A stretch of 9,124 nt of DNA from an uncultured Erysipelotrichaceae bacterium (GCA_902783745.1 CACZRY010000121.1:1-9124); one strand, 5' to 3'; shown: positions 1-7,642, numbered from the stretch's first letter. A program made the numbers and translations. The notes: generated by a model from the sequence alone, not told the origin.

Positions 1-217
1 TAAATAACTTTTCTATATAGCTAAGCTTTTCATCTATTAAATCAAAATTAATAAAAATACCTATTCCTAAATTTTCTATATAATATAAATCTTCTATATT
101 CTTTTTAATTAATGCTAAATCTATAGTTTTAATATTATTTTGCATAACTAATATATGACTTATAACATCATTTAACCTAAGATTTGTTTTATCTTCTTTT
201 AAAATATAATTATTCAT
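1..217 (-). CDS. Unknown protein, partial (N-terminal 72 residues, cut by window edge)
   Basis: Reading leftwards from an ATG at 217-215, 72 codons stay open to the window edge, which is unlikely by chance in such AT-rich DNA. The start overlaps the end of the HAD gene: its ATG lies 3 nt before that gene's TAA (ATGAATAA arrangement). A GAAGG-type purine stretch lies about 12 nt upstream, inside the HAD coding sequence. This points to translational coupling in one operon. The protein begins MNNYILKEDKTNL and continues as a mix of charged and Ile/Leu-rich segments that looks mainly helical. No signal peptide and no motif I recognise are present. Function unknown; the C-terminal part lies outside the window. 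Confidence 0.6.
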   Translation of the reverse strand, partial: MNNYILKEDKTNLRLNDVISHILVMQNNIKTIDLALIKKNIEDLYYIENLGIGIFINFDLIDEKLSYIEKLF

Positions 218-800
218 CTATTTTAATACCTTCATTTCTAAAGAATTCAAACAACTCCTCATTTGAAGTATATAAATGTGGTGTTATCTTAAATTCTTCT
301 AAACCTACTAAATTCTTTTCATTATCATCTATAAAATAGATTTTATCAAAATTATAATCCTTATAGGAATCAATACAAATTTTATAAAATTCTTTTTCTG
401 GCTTTCTTGTATGATGCTCCCATGAATTAAATGTTTTATCAAATATATTAGAAAGATAGTTTGGATCTTCAAATAAAAAATTTACAAATCCTTTTACAAC
501 ATTAGATAAAAGGCAAATATGATATTTTCCTTTTAATTTCCTAATGTAATTTAATAATTCATCATTTTTATTAAAAATCATCTTCCATTCTTCTAATATT
601 TTAGAAGAAGGTATTTTTGTATAATTAGATATTCTATCAACTAATTCATAAATATCTATATCTCCTCTATCGGCACCATTAAAAAACTTTGGTTTTAAAA
701 TTTTAGCCTCTTCATCACTAAAATGCATTCTAAACCATTTAGGTGAAATTTCTTGACATAAAACCCCAAAACAATCAAATATTAAAAGCTTATTTTCCAT
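210..800 (-). CDS. HAD-superfamily hydrolase (subfamily IA-like phosphatase)
   Basis: A 196-aa cytoplasmic protein with all four HAD motifs in order. Motif I is FDCFGV with nucleophile Asp9. Motif II is LLSN with Ser99. The motif III Lys133 lies in TRKPEKEF, and motif IV is FIDD with Asp158/Asp159. Residues 15-90 form a helical cap, as in small subfamily IA enzymes that act on sugar phosphates or similar metabolites; the substrate cannot be told. Position +2 after the nucleophile, usually Asp, is Phe, in the FDxxGV pattern also seen in YihX-like members (which have Gly there). An in-frame ATG exists 13 codons further upstream, but an AAAGGATGG ribosome binding site at 807-815 (AGGA at 810-813, 9 nt from position 800) supports the internal ATG. 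The downstream gene overlaps its stop. Confidence 0.85.
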   Translation of the reverse strand: MENKLLIFDCFGVLCQEISPKWFRMHFSDEEAKILKPKFFNGADRGDIDIYELVDRISNYTKIPSSKILEEWKMIFNKNDELLNYIRKLKGKYHICLLSNVVKGFVNFLFEDPNYLSNIFDKTFNSWEHHTRKPEKEFYKICIDSYKDYNFDKIYFIDDNEKNLVGLEEFKITPHLYTSNEELFEFFRNEGIKIDE

Positions 801-829
801 AAATATCCATCCTTTAACAATATATTTAG

Positions 830-838
830 ATTTTAACA
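830..838 (-). promoter_or_regulatory. Extended -10 promoter for the HAD gene
   Basis: The minus strand reads TGTTAAAAT, an extended -10 (TGn plus TAAAAT, 5 of 6 to TATAAT). Transcription would start near 823, just ahead of the RBS at 807-815. No good -35 is visible, as is common for extended -10 promoters. Assignment is by eye only. Confidence 0.4.
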
Positions 839-861
839 TATTTTTTTAAAATTACATATTA

Positions 862-877
862 ATAAAAGCACTTTTAT
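862..877. repeat. Short inverted repeat in the divergent promoter region
   Basis: ATAAAAG-CA-CTTTTAT is a perfect 7-nt inverted repeat around a 2-nt centre. It lies between the minus-strand -10 (830-838) and the plus-strand -10 (902-907). It has no terminator tail and does not follow a gene end. An operator controlling one or both divergent units is possible, but short AT-rich palindromes arise easily by chance here. Confidence 0.3.
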
Positions 878-879
878 AT

Positions 880-907
880 ATGAACTAATAAATAAATATA
901 GTATAAT
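880..907 (+). promoter_or_regulatory. Promoter of the lipoprotein operon
   Basis: A consensus TATAAT -10 lies at 902-907. A weak -35 (ATGAAC, 3 of 6 to TTGACA) lies at 880-885 with a 16-nt spacer. The start would be near 914, giving a short leader that holds the AAGGGG ribosome binding site. The -10 is convincing and the -35 is not. Confidence 0.5.
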
Positions 908-916
908 TTTTTAAAA

Positions 917-922
917 AAGGGG
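917..922 (+). promoter_or_regulatory. RBS that decides the start of the first lipoprotein gene
   Basis: AAGGGG ends directly before an ATG at 923 and lies 9 nt before a second in-frame ATG at 932. Only the second has normal spacing. It also gives a clean MKK signal peptide start, so 932 is chosen. Confidence 0.75.
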
Positions 923-931
923 ATGAATGAA

Positions 932-3496
932 ATGAAAAAGATTTTGACATTACTTTTAATAATATCTTCTACATTTTTATTATTTTCATGTGCTAAATCA
1001 AATAATGAAGATATAGCTAATACATTAGAAAATGTAAAAATGGTTGATGATATCGGATTATCAAATGAGTTAAGCTATAAAGAAATAGAAATTGAAGATA
1101 AAGACGCATTATCGAATACATTTATGGATGTAGAACCAGATTTCTTTATAAATGTAGAAATCAATTCTTATTATCTTGCTGATTTTGATATTAGTAGCGC
1201 AATAGATGGTTTGTATTATGGTGAGGACATAGAATTAGATTATGAATTCTTTTTTACAGGCGAAAAAAGAGTATGTAAAGTATTTAAAGAAGGTGGATTT
1301 GAAGATGGTGGTGCATATACAATTGATATATCTTCTAATTCATATTTAAAGTTTAGTGAAAAAGATAATTCTATAAGATCAATAATATTTACTGTTAAAG
1401 CAAATGATAGTAATGATTTTAGTTTAAAAGAATATCCAGATTATGATTTATCTAAAGTAACACATTTTAATGGATATGATGATCCAGAAAATTATTTATT
1501 TTATGATGGAATTATTAATGAATCTTCAAATGATATTATTACATTTTCAAATTCAATAGATAAATTATATATAGAAATTATTTCTAAAGAAGTAATTAAT
1601 GGTAAAACAAAAATATATTATAAATTACCTGATGCAGATAAAATATTTAACGAATGTAGGTTGCATATTAATAATAAAGAATTAGATATGGAAAATAATT
1701 TTATGCTAAATGATATAAATGACATCGCAAAAGATTTAGTATATTCAGATTTCGTATTAGTACATTTATATGCAATATCAGATAAATATGGCTTCTCTCC
1801 TGCGGTAAATAAGCTTTTAGATATCGCAACAGTAAATGTATCATTTAAGCCTGAAGGAAATAAAATAAGCTTAGGATTTGATGTTTCATTAACATTTGAG
1901 TTCAATTCAGGTTGGAGATTATGTGTATCATTTAAATTTTTATGGACAAAAACATTTAATGCATCTGCAGATGCAGAGCTTGAAACATTCTTAGGTATAC
2001 CTACTGGTTTAAAAATGAACTGTAGTGTTTCAAGTGATGAATCTTTTTCATATCAAGTATTAATATCATTAAAAAATCCTAAATTTAATGTTGGATATCA
2101 ACCTGATTATCCTGATAATCTAGATTTTAGCAAAGCTAAAAAGGCTGTTGAGGAATTAAAGGGTAAATGGGCAGAGGCAGACTTATTAGGTTACAAAAGA
2201 GATAAGGTTGTAGGAGATACAATGATGGTAAACATCGGATATGTATCATTACATTTTGGATATATATCTATTGATGTTGAATTATTTGTTTGCCTAAAGC
2301 TTGATTGTAATATTACACTTGGTGTTGCCTATACTTATAGTTCACATCAAGTAATAATTAATTATTCATCTTCTTCTGGTAATGGAGATGGTGGAGCATC
2401 GCCATCTAATGTTAACGCAAAAATATTAGAAGGTTCAATTGCAGGTACTCTATCTACTGAATTATTCTTAAAATTAAAAATAACATGTTATATCACAGGA
2501 ATTAGATTTTTAGCATCAATTAGTGCTGATATTGATGCAGGTGTTTATTTACAAGCACAAGGTCTTGGAAGTATATCTTATAATTTCATAACTCATGAAT
2601 TTAATGGTAATGCGGCAGCATCACTAGAATTTGGATTCTTATTTAGAGTCAAATTGAATATTAATGTTTTAATATTTATAAATGGAAGCTGGGATCTTTA
2701 TTCTAAAAAAGCACCTTTATTAAAGCTTGGAGCTTCATATGAAGTTAAAGAAAGCGCAATAGAGGAGCTTAATTTAAATAAAACTGAAACAGAAATTAAA
2801 GATACAAATCTATTAGTATTTAATGTATTTGATGCATCTTCTATGTCTGAATATACTAAAACATTTTCTTTAGATTATAAAGTTGATTTCTTAGATTCAG
2901 TATTTATAGATAAGCCTTATTCATATAATTTATTTAAATCTATTTCTACAGATAATGAACATGTAAAGATAGTTGGAAATAAAATAATAGTTGATGATAA
3001 TATACCAAAAACTACAGGTAATATTATCATTGAATTAAATACTTCTTCTTTTTCATCAAAAGAAATAAAAATACCATTTAAATATGTTTCATCATCTGCA
3101 AAATTTGTAACATTTGATGGTGAAAATAAAACTGCATACTTGCCAGGTCAAAAAATCGAATTTCCAAAAGATATAATTATACGTGATGGTTATATTTTCA
3201 AAGGATATAGAATAGGTAATCTCTTATATCATAATAACGATACATTTATAATGCCAGATCATGATGTTAATTTTACATCATATTATATCTTAGATACTTA
3301 CTACACTGTTACATTCTATGATGGATTTGGAAATATTATTTCACGTGAGCTTGTATTAAATGAAGAGGCTGCAAAAGAACCATTCTTTAATCAATATCAA
3401 ATTGAAGGTTATACATTTGTATCATGGGATAAAGATTTTAGTTTTATAACATCTGACCTTGATGTTTATGCAATTTATGAAAAGGTGGTAGAATAA
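932..3496 (+). CDS. Large lipoprotein with beta-rich domain and C-terminal InlB B-like repeats
   Basis: An 854-aa predicted lipoprotein, exported and anchored on the outer face of the membrane. The signal peptide is MKKILTLLLIISS followed by a lipobox LFSC, with lipidated Cys20. Residues about 30-300 are acidic and unrecognised. Residues about 306-604 alternate hydrophobic and polar residues in long presumed beta strands, with several Cys and a Gly/Ser-rich stretch (SSSSGNGDGGASPS). Residues about 611-722 look like an Ig-type fold. Residues 725-782 and 790-851 are two Listeria-Bacteroides (InlB B) type repeats, recognised by FVTFDG, FKGY, YTVTFYDGFGN and GYTFVSWDKD. This repeat type is known from surface proteins. 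No catalytic motif is visible, so binding, adhesion or an envelope role is inferred only. It is the first gene of a two-gene operon, 1 nt ahead of a second lipoprotein. Confidence 0.85.
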   Translation: MKKILTLLLIISSTFLLFSCAKSNNEDIANTLENVKMVDDIGLSNELSYKEIEIEDKDALSNTFMDVEPDFFINVEINSYYLADFDISSAIDGLYYGEDIELDYEFFFTGEKRVCKVFKEGGFEDGGAYTIDISSNSYLKFSEKDNSIRSIIFTVKANDSNDFSLKEYPDYDLSKVTHFNGYDDPENYLFYDGIINESSNDIITFSNSIDKLYIEIISKEVINGKTKIYYKLPDADKIFNECRLHINNKELDMENNFMLNDINDIAKDLVYSDFVLVHLYAISDKYGFSPAVNKLLDIATVNVSFKPEGNKISLGFDVSLTFEFNSGWRLCVSFKFLWTKTFNASADAELETFLGIPTGLKMNCSVSSDESFSYQVLISLKNPKFNVGYQPDYPDNLDFSKAKKAVEELKGKWAEADLLGYKRDKVVGDTMMVNIGYVSLHFGYISIDVELFVCLKLDCNITLGVAYTYSSHQVIINYSSSSGNGDGGASPSNVNAKILEGSIAGTLSTELFLKLKITCYITGIRFLASISADIDAGVYLQAQGLGSISYNFITHEFNGNAAASLEFGFLFRVKLNINVLIFINGSWDLYSKKAPLLKLGASYEVKESAIEELNLNKTETEIKDTNLLVFNVFDASSMSEYTKTFSLDYKVDFLDSVFIDKPYSYNLFKSISTDNEHVKIVGNKIIVDDNIPKTTGNIIIELNTSSFSSKEIKIPFKYVSSSAKFVTFDGENKTAYLPGQKIEFPKDIIIRDGYIFKGYRIGNLLYHNNDTFIMPDHDVNFTSYYILDTYYTVTFYDGFGNIISRELVLNEEAAKEPFFNQYQIEGYTFVSWDKDFSFITSDLDVYAIYEKVVE
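3483..3488 (+). promoter_or_regulatory. RBS of second lipoprotein inside the upstream gene
   Basis: AGGTGG lies within the last codons of the preceding gene, 9 nt before the ATG at 3498. Only 1 nt separates the stop at 3494-3496 from that ATG. Terminating ribosomes therefore sit on this site, which implies translational coupling of the two lipoproteins. Confidence 0.75.
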
Positions 3497-3497
3497 T

Positions 3498-4841
3498 ATG
3501 AAAAAATTACTATTACTTTTATCTATAATAATTACATCAATATCATTAATTTCATGTACAAGCAAAAACACTAAAATTAATGAATTATCAATTGATTATG
3601 TAAATGATATTTTTTCAAAACCTAATGTTAAAACATTAGAATTTGTAAACGTACCAAATGAAGCAATTGAAATTGGTCATTTTGCAGAACAAAAAATTCT
3701 ACTTAAGGCAACATATATTGATTCTTCTATTAAATATATGCATGTAACTGAAAGCTTGTTTTCAAAAGATGAGTTAGATCAATTTTTAACTCCAGGACAA
3801 AAGCATTTTGATTTCTTATATAAAGGAAATCATATTGCGTTAAAATTCAGTTTAAAAGAAACTAAATTACCTACATTTTATACTGTTACTTATGTTAATA
3901 GATTTGGTGATGTCTTATACAATGATACAGTTAAATATTTATCTAAATCATCATATACTCCAAAAACTAATCTAGATTATATTGAAAATGGAATATATTA
4001 TAGATTTGATGGATTATGGAATCAAGATTTAGATTATATCTATTCTAATATTGTTGTAAGTCCTAAATATACTTTATGTGAGGTTGAAAACAATTTTGAT
4101 AATCACTTTGGTATAGTTGGATATGAAACAGTCGCAAAAAAATCTAATAATTTAGAACATAGTATGCTTCTTTATTTAGGAAGATGTGAAAAAGTAGTTT
4201 TAGATGAATTTGATATAATCGAAAGAAAAAATTATATAAATGAAAATTTATCATTTGATATTGTTACAAAAGATAAAGAAAATTTATATAAATATTTTAT
4301 GAAAAATATCACTTCTTCTTTATTAAAAAATTATATTCATGATTCAACACATGATTATTATGAAGCAGTATTACAAAACACTTATAAATTAGATTTTAAT
4401 AACTTAAATTATAATGATAACGAAAGCTTATTTATAAATGACTTTAATGATTTGGGTTATGATGAGTTTAATACTAAAACTTATTATATTAAAGAAATAT
4501 CATTAAATAACATCTTAGATTTTAATGATTCTACTATTTATGATTTATATAATAGTGGAGGTAATAAAATATATATTACTATGGATTATCCATTAGGTAA
4601 TTATAGAATGACATTTACTTCTGATATTGATATTTATATAAATGTAACATATACTGACTTAAATTATGATTATCCAATTAAGTATTACCAAATTAATGAT
4701 GTAAAATTAGGATTTTCATATGTTAAAGATTCAATTAAATTTAATCAATCATATTCTAAAAATGAATTCTATACATATGGAAATAATTTTACAATCAGTA
4801 ATTACATTTTAGCAAGCGGATTATATTTTGGATTAAGATAA
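3498..4841 (+). CDS. Lipoprotein with Ig-like domain and one InlB B-like repeat
   Basis: A 447-aa predicted lipoprotein. The signal peptide MKKLLLLLSIIITS ends in lipobox LISC with Cys20, the same position as in the gene before it. Residues about 30-125 resemble a bacterial Ig-like domain: a FLTPGQKHFDFLYKG stretch followed by an alternating strand matches the usual 'PG-x-V-x-Y-G/K-G' pattern. Residues 128-191 are an InlB B-type repeat (YTVTYVNRFGDVLYND, then YYRFDGLWNQDLDY and SPKY). Residues about 192-447 are rich in Tyr, Asn and Asp and match nothing I know. There is no transmembrane segment or sortase signal at the C terminus. It is co-transcribed with the large lipoprotein and ends just before a strong terminator, so the two probably act together at the cell surface. 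Function unknown. Confidence 0.85.
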   Translation: MKKLLLLLSIIITSISLISCTSKNTKINELSIDYVNDIFSKPNVKTLEFVNVPNEAIEIGHFAEQKILLKATYIDSSIKYMHVTESLFSKDELDQFLTPGQKHFDFLYKGNHIALKFSLKETKLPTFYTVTYVNRFGDVLYNDTVKYLSKSSYTPKTNLDYIENGIYYRFDGLWNQDLDYIYSNIVVSPKYTLCEVENNFDNHFGIVGYETVAKKSNNLEHSMLLYLGRCEKVVLDEFDIIERKNYINENLSFDIVTKDKENLYKYFMKNITSSLLKNYIHDSTHDYYEAVLQNTYKLDFNNLNYNDNESLFINDFNDLGYDEFNTKTYYIKEISLNNILDFNDSTIYDLYNSGGNKIYITMDYPLGNYRMTFTSDIDIYINVTYTDLNYDYPIKYYQINDVKLGFSYVKDSIKFNQSYSKNEFYTYGNNFTISNYILASGLYFGLR

Positions 4842-4844
4842 GAA

Positions 4845-4876
4845 AATAAGGTTATGGCCTAAGCCATAACCTTATT
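4845..4876. terminator. Bidirectional intrinsic terminator between convergent genes
   Basis: A 14-bp perfect stem (4845-4858 with 4863-4876, core GGTTATGGC) closes a 4-nt CTAA loop. On the plus strand it is followed by ATTTTCTT, and on the minus strand by TTTTCTTA. It can end both the lipoprotein operon and the DHH gene. Its right arm includes the first two bases of the 4875-4877 TAA stop of the DHH gene. Confidence 0.88.
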
Positions 4877-5798
4877 ATTTTCTTCCGTTTAATTTATCTA
4901 AAATGTTTGGTAATTCTTGATCTACTTTATCATTATCAAGCTGACAAGTACCAGCATTTTGATGTCCTCCTCCACCATAAGATAGACATAATGCGCCAAT
5001 ATCGAATTTAGAATTCTTATTTACAATACTCTTACCAATCATTACTGCAGTATTTTGTTTCTTAAATCCCCATGCAACATGTACTGATATTTCAATAGTT
5101 GGATATAATGCATATATCATAAATCTATTACCAGCATATATTACATCTTCTCCTCTTAAATCTAATACTGCAACTTTATTATCAATCTTTACAATTCTCT
5201 TTAATTGTTCTTTAAATAGATTTGCTTGTTCAAAATATAAATCTACTCTTTCTTTAACATCAGGTAATCTTAATATTTCATCAATAGGATGATTCATGCA
5301 ATAATCAATTAATTCCATCATTAAATCATAATTTGAAATTCTAAATTCACGGAATCTACCAAGACCTGTTCTTGCATCCATAATGTAATTTAATAATACC
5401 CATCCTGATGGTTCTAATATTTCATCAACTGTAAAATCAGCAGAATCTCCCTTATCTACTGCAGTCATAATTTCTTCACTTACAGCTTTAATCTTTTCTT
5501 TTCCACCATAATAATTATAAACTACTCTAGCAGCACTTTTTGCATTACCATCAATAATTAGCTTAGATGTATCAACATCCTTTAATCTTATAAGTTCACT
5601 TTCATGATGGTCAAATGATAATCCTACTCTTGGGTCAAATGGTAGGTTTGTTGTAATATCATTTTTTGATAATTCAACTTTACCATCTTGTACATCCTTA
5701 GGGTGAACAAATTTAATTTCATCTATAATTTTTAATTCTTTTAGAATCATTGCGCAAACTAAACCATCAAAATCACTTCTAGTTACTAATCTTTTCAT
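4875..5798 (-). CDS. DHH/DHHA1 family phosphoesterase (exopolyphosphatase-like)
   Basis: A 307-aa cytoplasmic protein with a full DHH-DHHA1 layout. Motif I is RSDFDG (Asp9, Asp11) and the signature motif is FDHHES (Asp63-His64-His65). A further Asp-containing segment, AVDKGDS, lies at 113-119. The C-terminal DHHA1 substrate-binding motif is GGGGHQNAGT at 275-284. Such enzymes hydrolyse phosphoanhydride or phosphodiester bonds with Mn2+. This subgroup, starting LVTRSDFDGLVCA, is often annotated as exopolyphosphatase-like; polyphosphate, nanoRNA or a cyclic dinucleotide product are all possible substrates. It lacks the membrane and PAS/GGDEF parts of GdpP. The start is supported by GTGAGG at 5805-5810 with suitable spacing. 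It has its own extended -10 promoter and the terminator at its 3' end. Confidence 0.88.
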   Translation of the reverse strand: MKRLVTRSDFDGLVCAMILKELKIIDEIKFVHPKDVQDGKVELSKNDITTNLPFDPRVGLSFDHHESELIRLKDVDTSKLIIDGNAKSAARVVYNYYGGKEKIKAVSEEIMTAVDKGDSADFTVDEILEPSGWVLLNYIMDARTGLGRFREFRISNYDLMMELIDYCMNHPIDEILRLPDVKERVDLYFEQANLFKEQLKRIVKIDNKVAVLDLRGEDVIYAGNRFMIYALYPTIEISVHVAWGFKKQNTAVMIGKSIVNKNSKFDIGALCLSYGGGGHQNAGTCQLDNDKVDQELPNILDKLNGRK

Positions 5799-5836
5799 TA
5801 TAAAACCTCACTTTTAAAATCAATTTCATTATGTTT

Positions 5837-5845
5837 ATTATACCA
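5837..5845 (-). promoter_or_regulatory. Extended -10 promoter of the DHH gene
   Basis: The minus strand reads TGGTATAAT, a perfect extended -10. Transcription would start near 5830, about 32 nt before the ATG at 5798, with the RBS inside that leader. No matching -35 is seen. No GC-bearing hairpin lies between the upstream SGNH gene and this promoter, so read-through from that gene is also possible. Confidence 0.55.
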
Positions 5846-5879
5846 AAAAAGTAAACGAATTGATATAAATAATATAAAA

Positions 5880-7022
5880 CTATTTATTAAATATTTTATT
5901 TGCGGCCAAATTACCCATCATCTTATATGCCAATTTAGATGGATGTAGGTGATCTCCTGAATCATATCCATCCTTAAATTTCCATATATTATTATCAAAT
6001 ATTCCAACTTCTAAATTAAAATCTATATATTTATAATTAGATTTTAGATAATAATTAAATTCATTTTTTAATTCCTCTCTAAAATCTTCATATGTTCTCC
6101 AATTATAAATAGGAAGTAGTGTACCAACCATGAATTCTAATCCAAGTTTATTAGAAATATCTTTATAATAATTGATTCCCTCAATCATTTCTTTTGCGGT
6201 AGGTAAATCACTCATTGGTCTAAATATATTTATATCTTCACCTACAGGATGAATAATATCATTAATTCCTTGCTGCACTATAACTAAATAAGCTCCTTTA
6301 ACTGAAGATATTTCATGCATAAATCTATTACTTCCCTTTAAGCCATATGATTGATATGTAATACAGTCATATTGTCTTAATATTCTAGTACCAGACACAG
6401 CTTTTCTTATAACAGATATATTTTTTATATTATTTTCTCTTAATGCCATTAACATATAATCCGGCCAATCTTGTGATGTTATAGAATCTCCATAACAAAT
6501 TAATGCCTTATTAGAATCATCTGTATAAAGGTCAATATTAGATATTAAATAAACCCAAGATGTTTGTTTAGATGTATTAATATCTAATACATTATTAAGC
6601 CCTTGATCTCCATATGCAAAATATCCTTTTGATAAAGGTCCTTTGATATCAACTCCACCACATAAATTACAATAATCTTTAATATATATTGAAACAATAA
6701 TATATTGATCTTCTAATATATCAATATCTAATTCATCAGATTCAATATATTGGTGAGGATTTATTTTAACATTTTTATTCCCATTAAATGTTAAAAATCC
6801 AATATTTTTTGTTATTTTATCAGATAAGCTATCTCCAATACCAATTGATACATAATCAATTGATATTTCTTCATCTATCAAAAAATTATCTAAGGTTATC
6901 TTTAATTTTTTACCATTAAAAGGGCAAAATATTGGATATCTTAGTGTTAAATTTTTACAATATGTTTGTGGGTGTGGCATTGTAATAGATTGTGCATTCC
7001 CATAAATAGTTACATATCTCAT
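5880..7022 (-). CDS. SGNH/GDSL-type hydrolase with N-terminal accessory domain
   Basis: A 380-aa protein. Residues about 175-380 form an SGNH hydrolase: block I CYGDSIT with nucleophile Ser180, block II Gly211 (VSGTR), block III Asn254 (GIND) and block V DHLHP with Asp357 and His360. All four catalytic or oxyanion positions are intact, so it should be an active esterase or deacetylase, plausibly on acylated carbohydrate. Residues 1-170 are a beta-rich accessory domain opening with GNAQSITMPHPQTY and TLRYPI, a layout I associate with gut Firmicutes GDSL proteins. This half also has four Cys (22, 33, 118, 121, the last two as CxxC). There is no signal peptide, so a cytoplasmic location is inferred. 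The start at 7022 is backed by an AGGAG ribosome binding site 6-7 nt upstream. The substrate is not deducible. Confidence 0.88.
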   Translation of the reverse strand: MRYVTIYGNAQSITMPHPQTYCKNLTLRYPIFCPFNGKKLKITLDNFLIDEEISIDYVSIGIGDSLSDKITKNIGFLTFNGNKNVKINPHQYIESDELDIDILEDQYIIVSIYIKDYCNLCGGVDIKGPLSKGYFAYGDQGLNNVLDINTSKQTSWVYLISNIDLYTDDSNKALICYGDSITSQDWPDYMLMALRENNIKNISVIRKAVSGTRILRQYDCITYQSYGLKGSNRFMHEISSVKGAYLVIVQQGINDIIHPVGEDINIFRPMSDLPTAKEMIEGINYYKDISNKLGLEFMVGTLLPIYNWRTYEDFREELKNEFNYYLKSNYKYIDFNLEVGIFDNNIWKFKDGYDSGDHLHPSKLAYKMMGNLAANKIFNK

Positions 7023-7052
7023 ATTACTCTCCTAAATCATTAATATAACTTT

Positions 7053-7058
7053 ATTATA
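7053..7058 (-). promoter_or_regulatory. Possible -10 for the SGNH hydrolase gene
   Basis: A consensus TATAAT on the minus strand lies about 31 nt before the start at 7022. The spaced -35 position (7076-7081, TTTTTC) is poor and coincides with the tail of the upstream terminator. In this AT-rich gap a TATAAT could occur by chance. Confidence 0.3.
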
Positions 7059-7076
7059 TAATTATTTTAAGTATGG

Positions 7077-7102
7077 AAAAAGGGCTTATTCAAAATAAGC
7101 CC
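7077..7102 (-). terminator. Intrinsic terminator of the rubrerythrin gene
   Basis: The minus strand reads GGGCTTATT-TTG-AATAAGCCC (7102 down to 7082), a perfect 9-bp stem with a 3-nt loop, followed by a T5 run. It starts 6 nt after the rubrerythrin stop. It separates that gene from the SGNH gene downstream. The plus strand has no T run, so it works in one direction. Confidence 0.9.
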
Positions 7103-7108
7103 ATATTT

Positions 7109-7642
7109 CTAGTAATTATTTTCTGAGATTTCAAAATATGATTGTGGGTGATTACAAACGGGACAAACATCAGGTGCCTTAGTACCAACAACAATATGTC
7201 CACAATTTCTACATTCCCAAACCTTAACTTCTGACTTTTCAAATACTTCTTGCATCTCTACATTATGAAGTAACGCTCTATAACGCTCTTCGTGGTGTTT
7301 CTCAATTAAACCAACAGCTCTAAATTTAGCTGCAAGTTCAATAAATCCTTCCTCTTCTGCAGTTTTTGCAAATTCCTCATACATATCAGTCCATTCATAA
7401 TTCTCACCATCTGCAGCTGCACTTAGATTATCTTTAGTATCTCCAATACCATTTAATTCCTTAAACCACATTTTTGCATGTTCTTTTTCATTATTAGCAG
7501 TTTCTTCAAAAATAGCCGCAATTTGCTCATAACCATCTTTCTTAGCTTTTGACGCAAAATAACTATATTTATTTCTAGCTTGTGATTCACCAGCAAAAGC
7601 AGCCAATAAATTTTGCTCTGTTTTTGATCCTTTTAATTCCAT
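7109..7642 (-). CDS. rbr: Rubrerythrin
   Basis: A 177-aa two-domain rubrerythrin that reduces hydrogen peroxide in the cytoplasm of anaerobes. The N-terminal ferritin-like four-helix domain starts [19 protein letters not shown] and carries diiron ligands Glu19, Glu52-x-x-His55, the Glu96-98 cluster and Glu114-x-x-His117. The C-terminal rubredoxin-like domain holds one iron on Cys144, Cys147, Cys160 and Cys163 (CRNC and CPVC). The order and length match classical rubrerythrin, slightly shorter than the 191-aa Desulfovibrio vulgaris protein. GTGAGG about 7 nt upstream supports the start. The gene is monocistronic, with its own promoter and a strong terminator. Its electron donor is not encoded in this window. 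Confidence 0.97.
   Translation of the reverse strand: MELKGSKTEQNLLAAFAGESQARNKYSYFASKAKKDGYEQIAAIFEETANNEKEHAKMWFKELNGIGDTKDNLSAAADGENYEWTDMYEEFAKTAEEEGFIELAAKFRAVGLIEKHHEERYRALLHNVEMQEVFEKSEVKVWECRNCGHIVVGTKAPDVCPVCNHPQSYFEISENNY

Noticed and set aside
801..839. Longer HAD start at 839
   Set aside because: The RBS sits downstream of that ATG and a -10 element overlaps it; the product would carry 13 extra residues before the typical HAD N terminus.
923..931. ATG at 923 as start of the large lipoprotein
   Set aside because: The RBS AAGGGG touches this ATG directly; the ATG at 932 has normal 9-nt spacing and gives a standard signal peptide start.
1618..1905. 95-aa open frame on the minus strand
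   Set aside because: It lies wholly inside the large lipoprotein gene, has no recognisable motif, and is a shadow of the real plus-strand frame.
5799..5879. AT-only inverted sequences downstream of the SGNH gene as a terminator
   Set aside because: No GC pairs in any candidate stem; the stretch is better explained by the DHH promoter and leader.
6825..6836. GDSL string near residue 63 of the SGNH hydrolase as its active site
   Set aside because: It falls in the N-terminal accessory domain; the true block I is GDSIT at residues 178-182, in the right order with blocks II, III and V.
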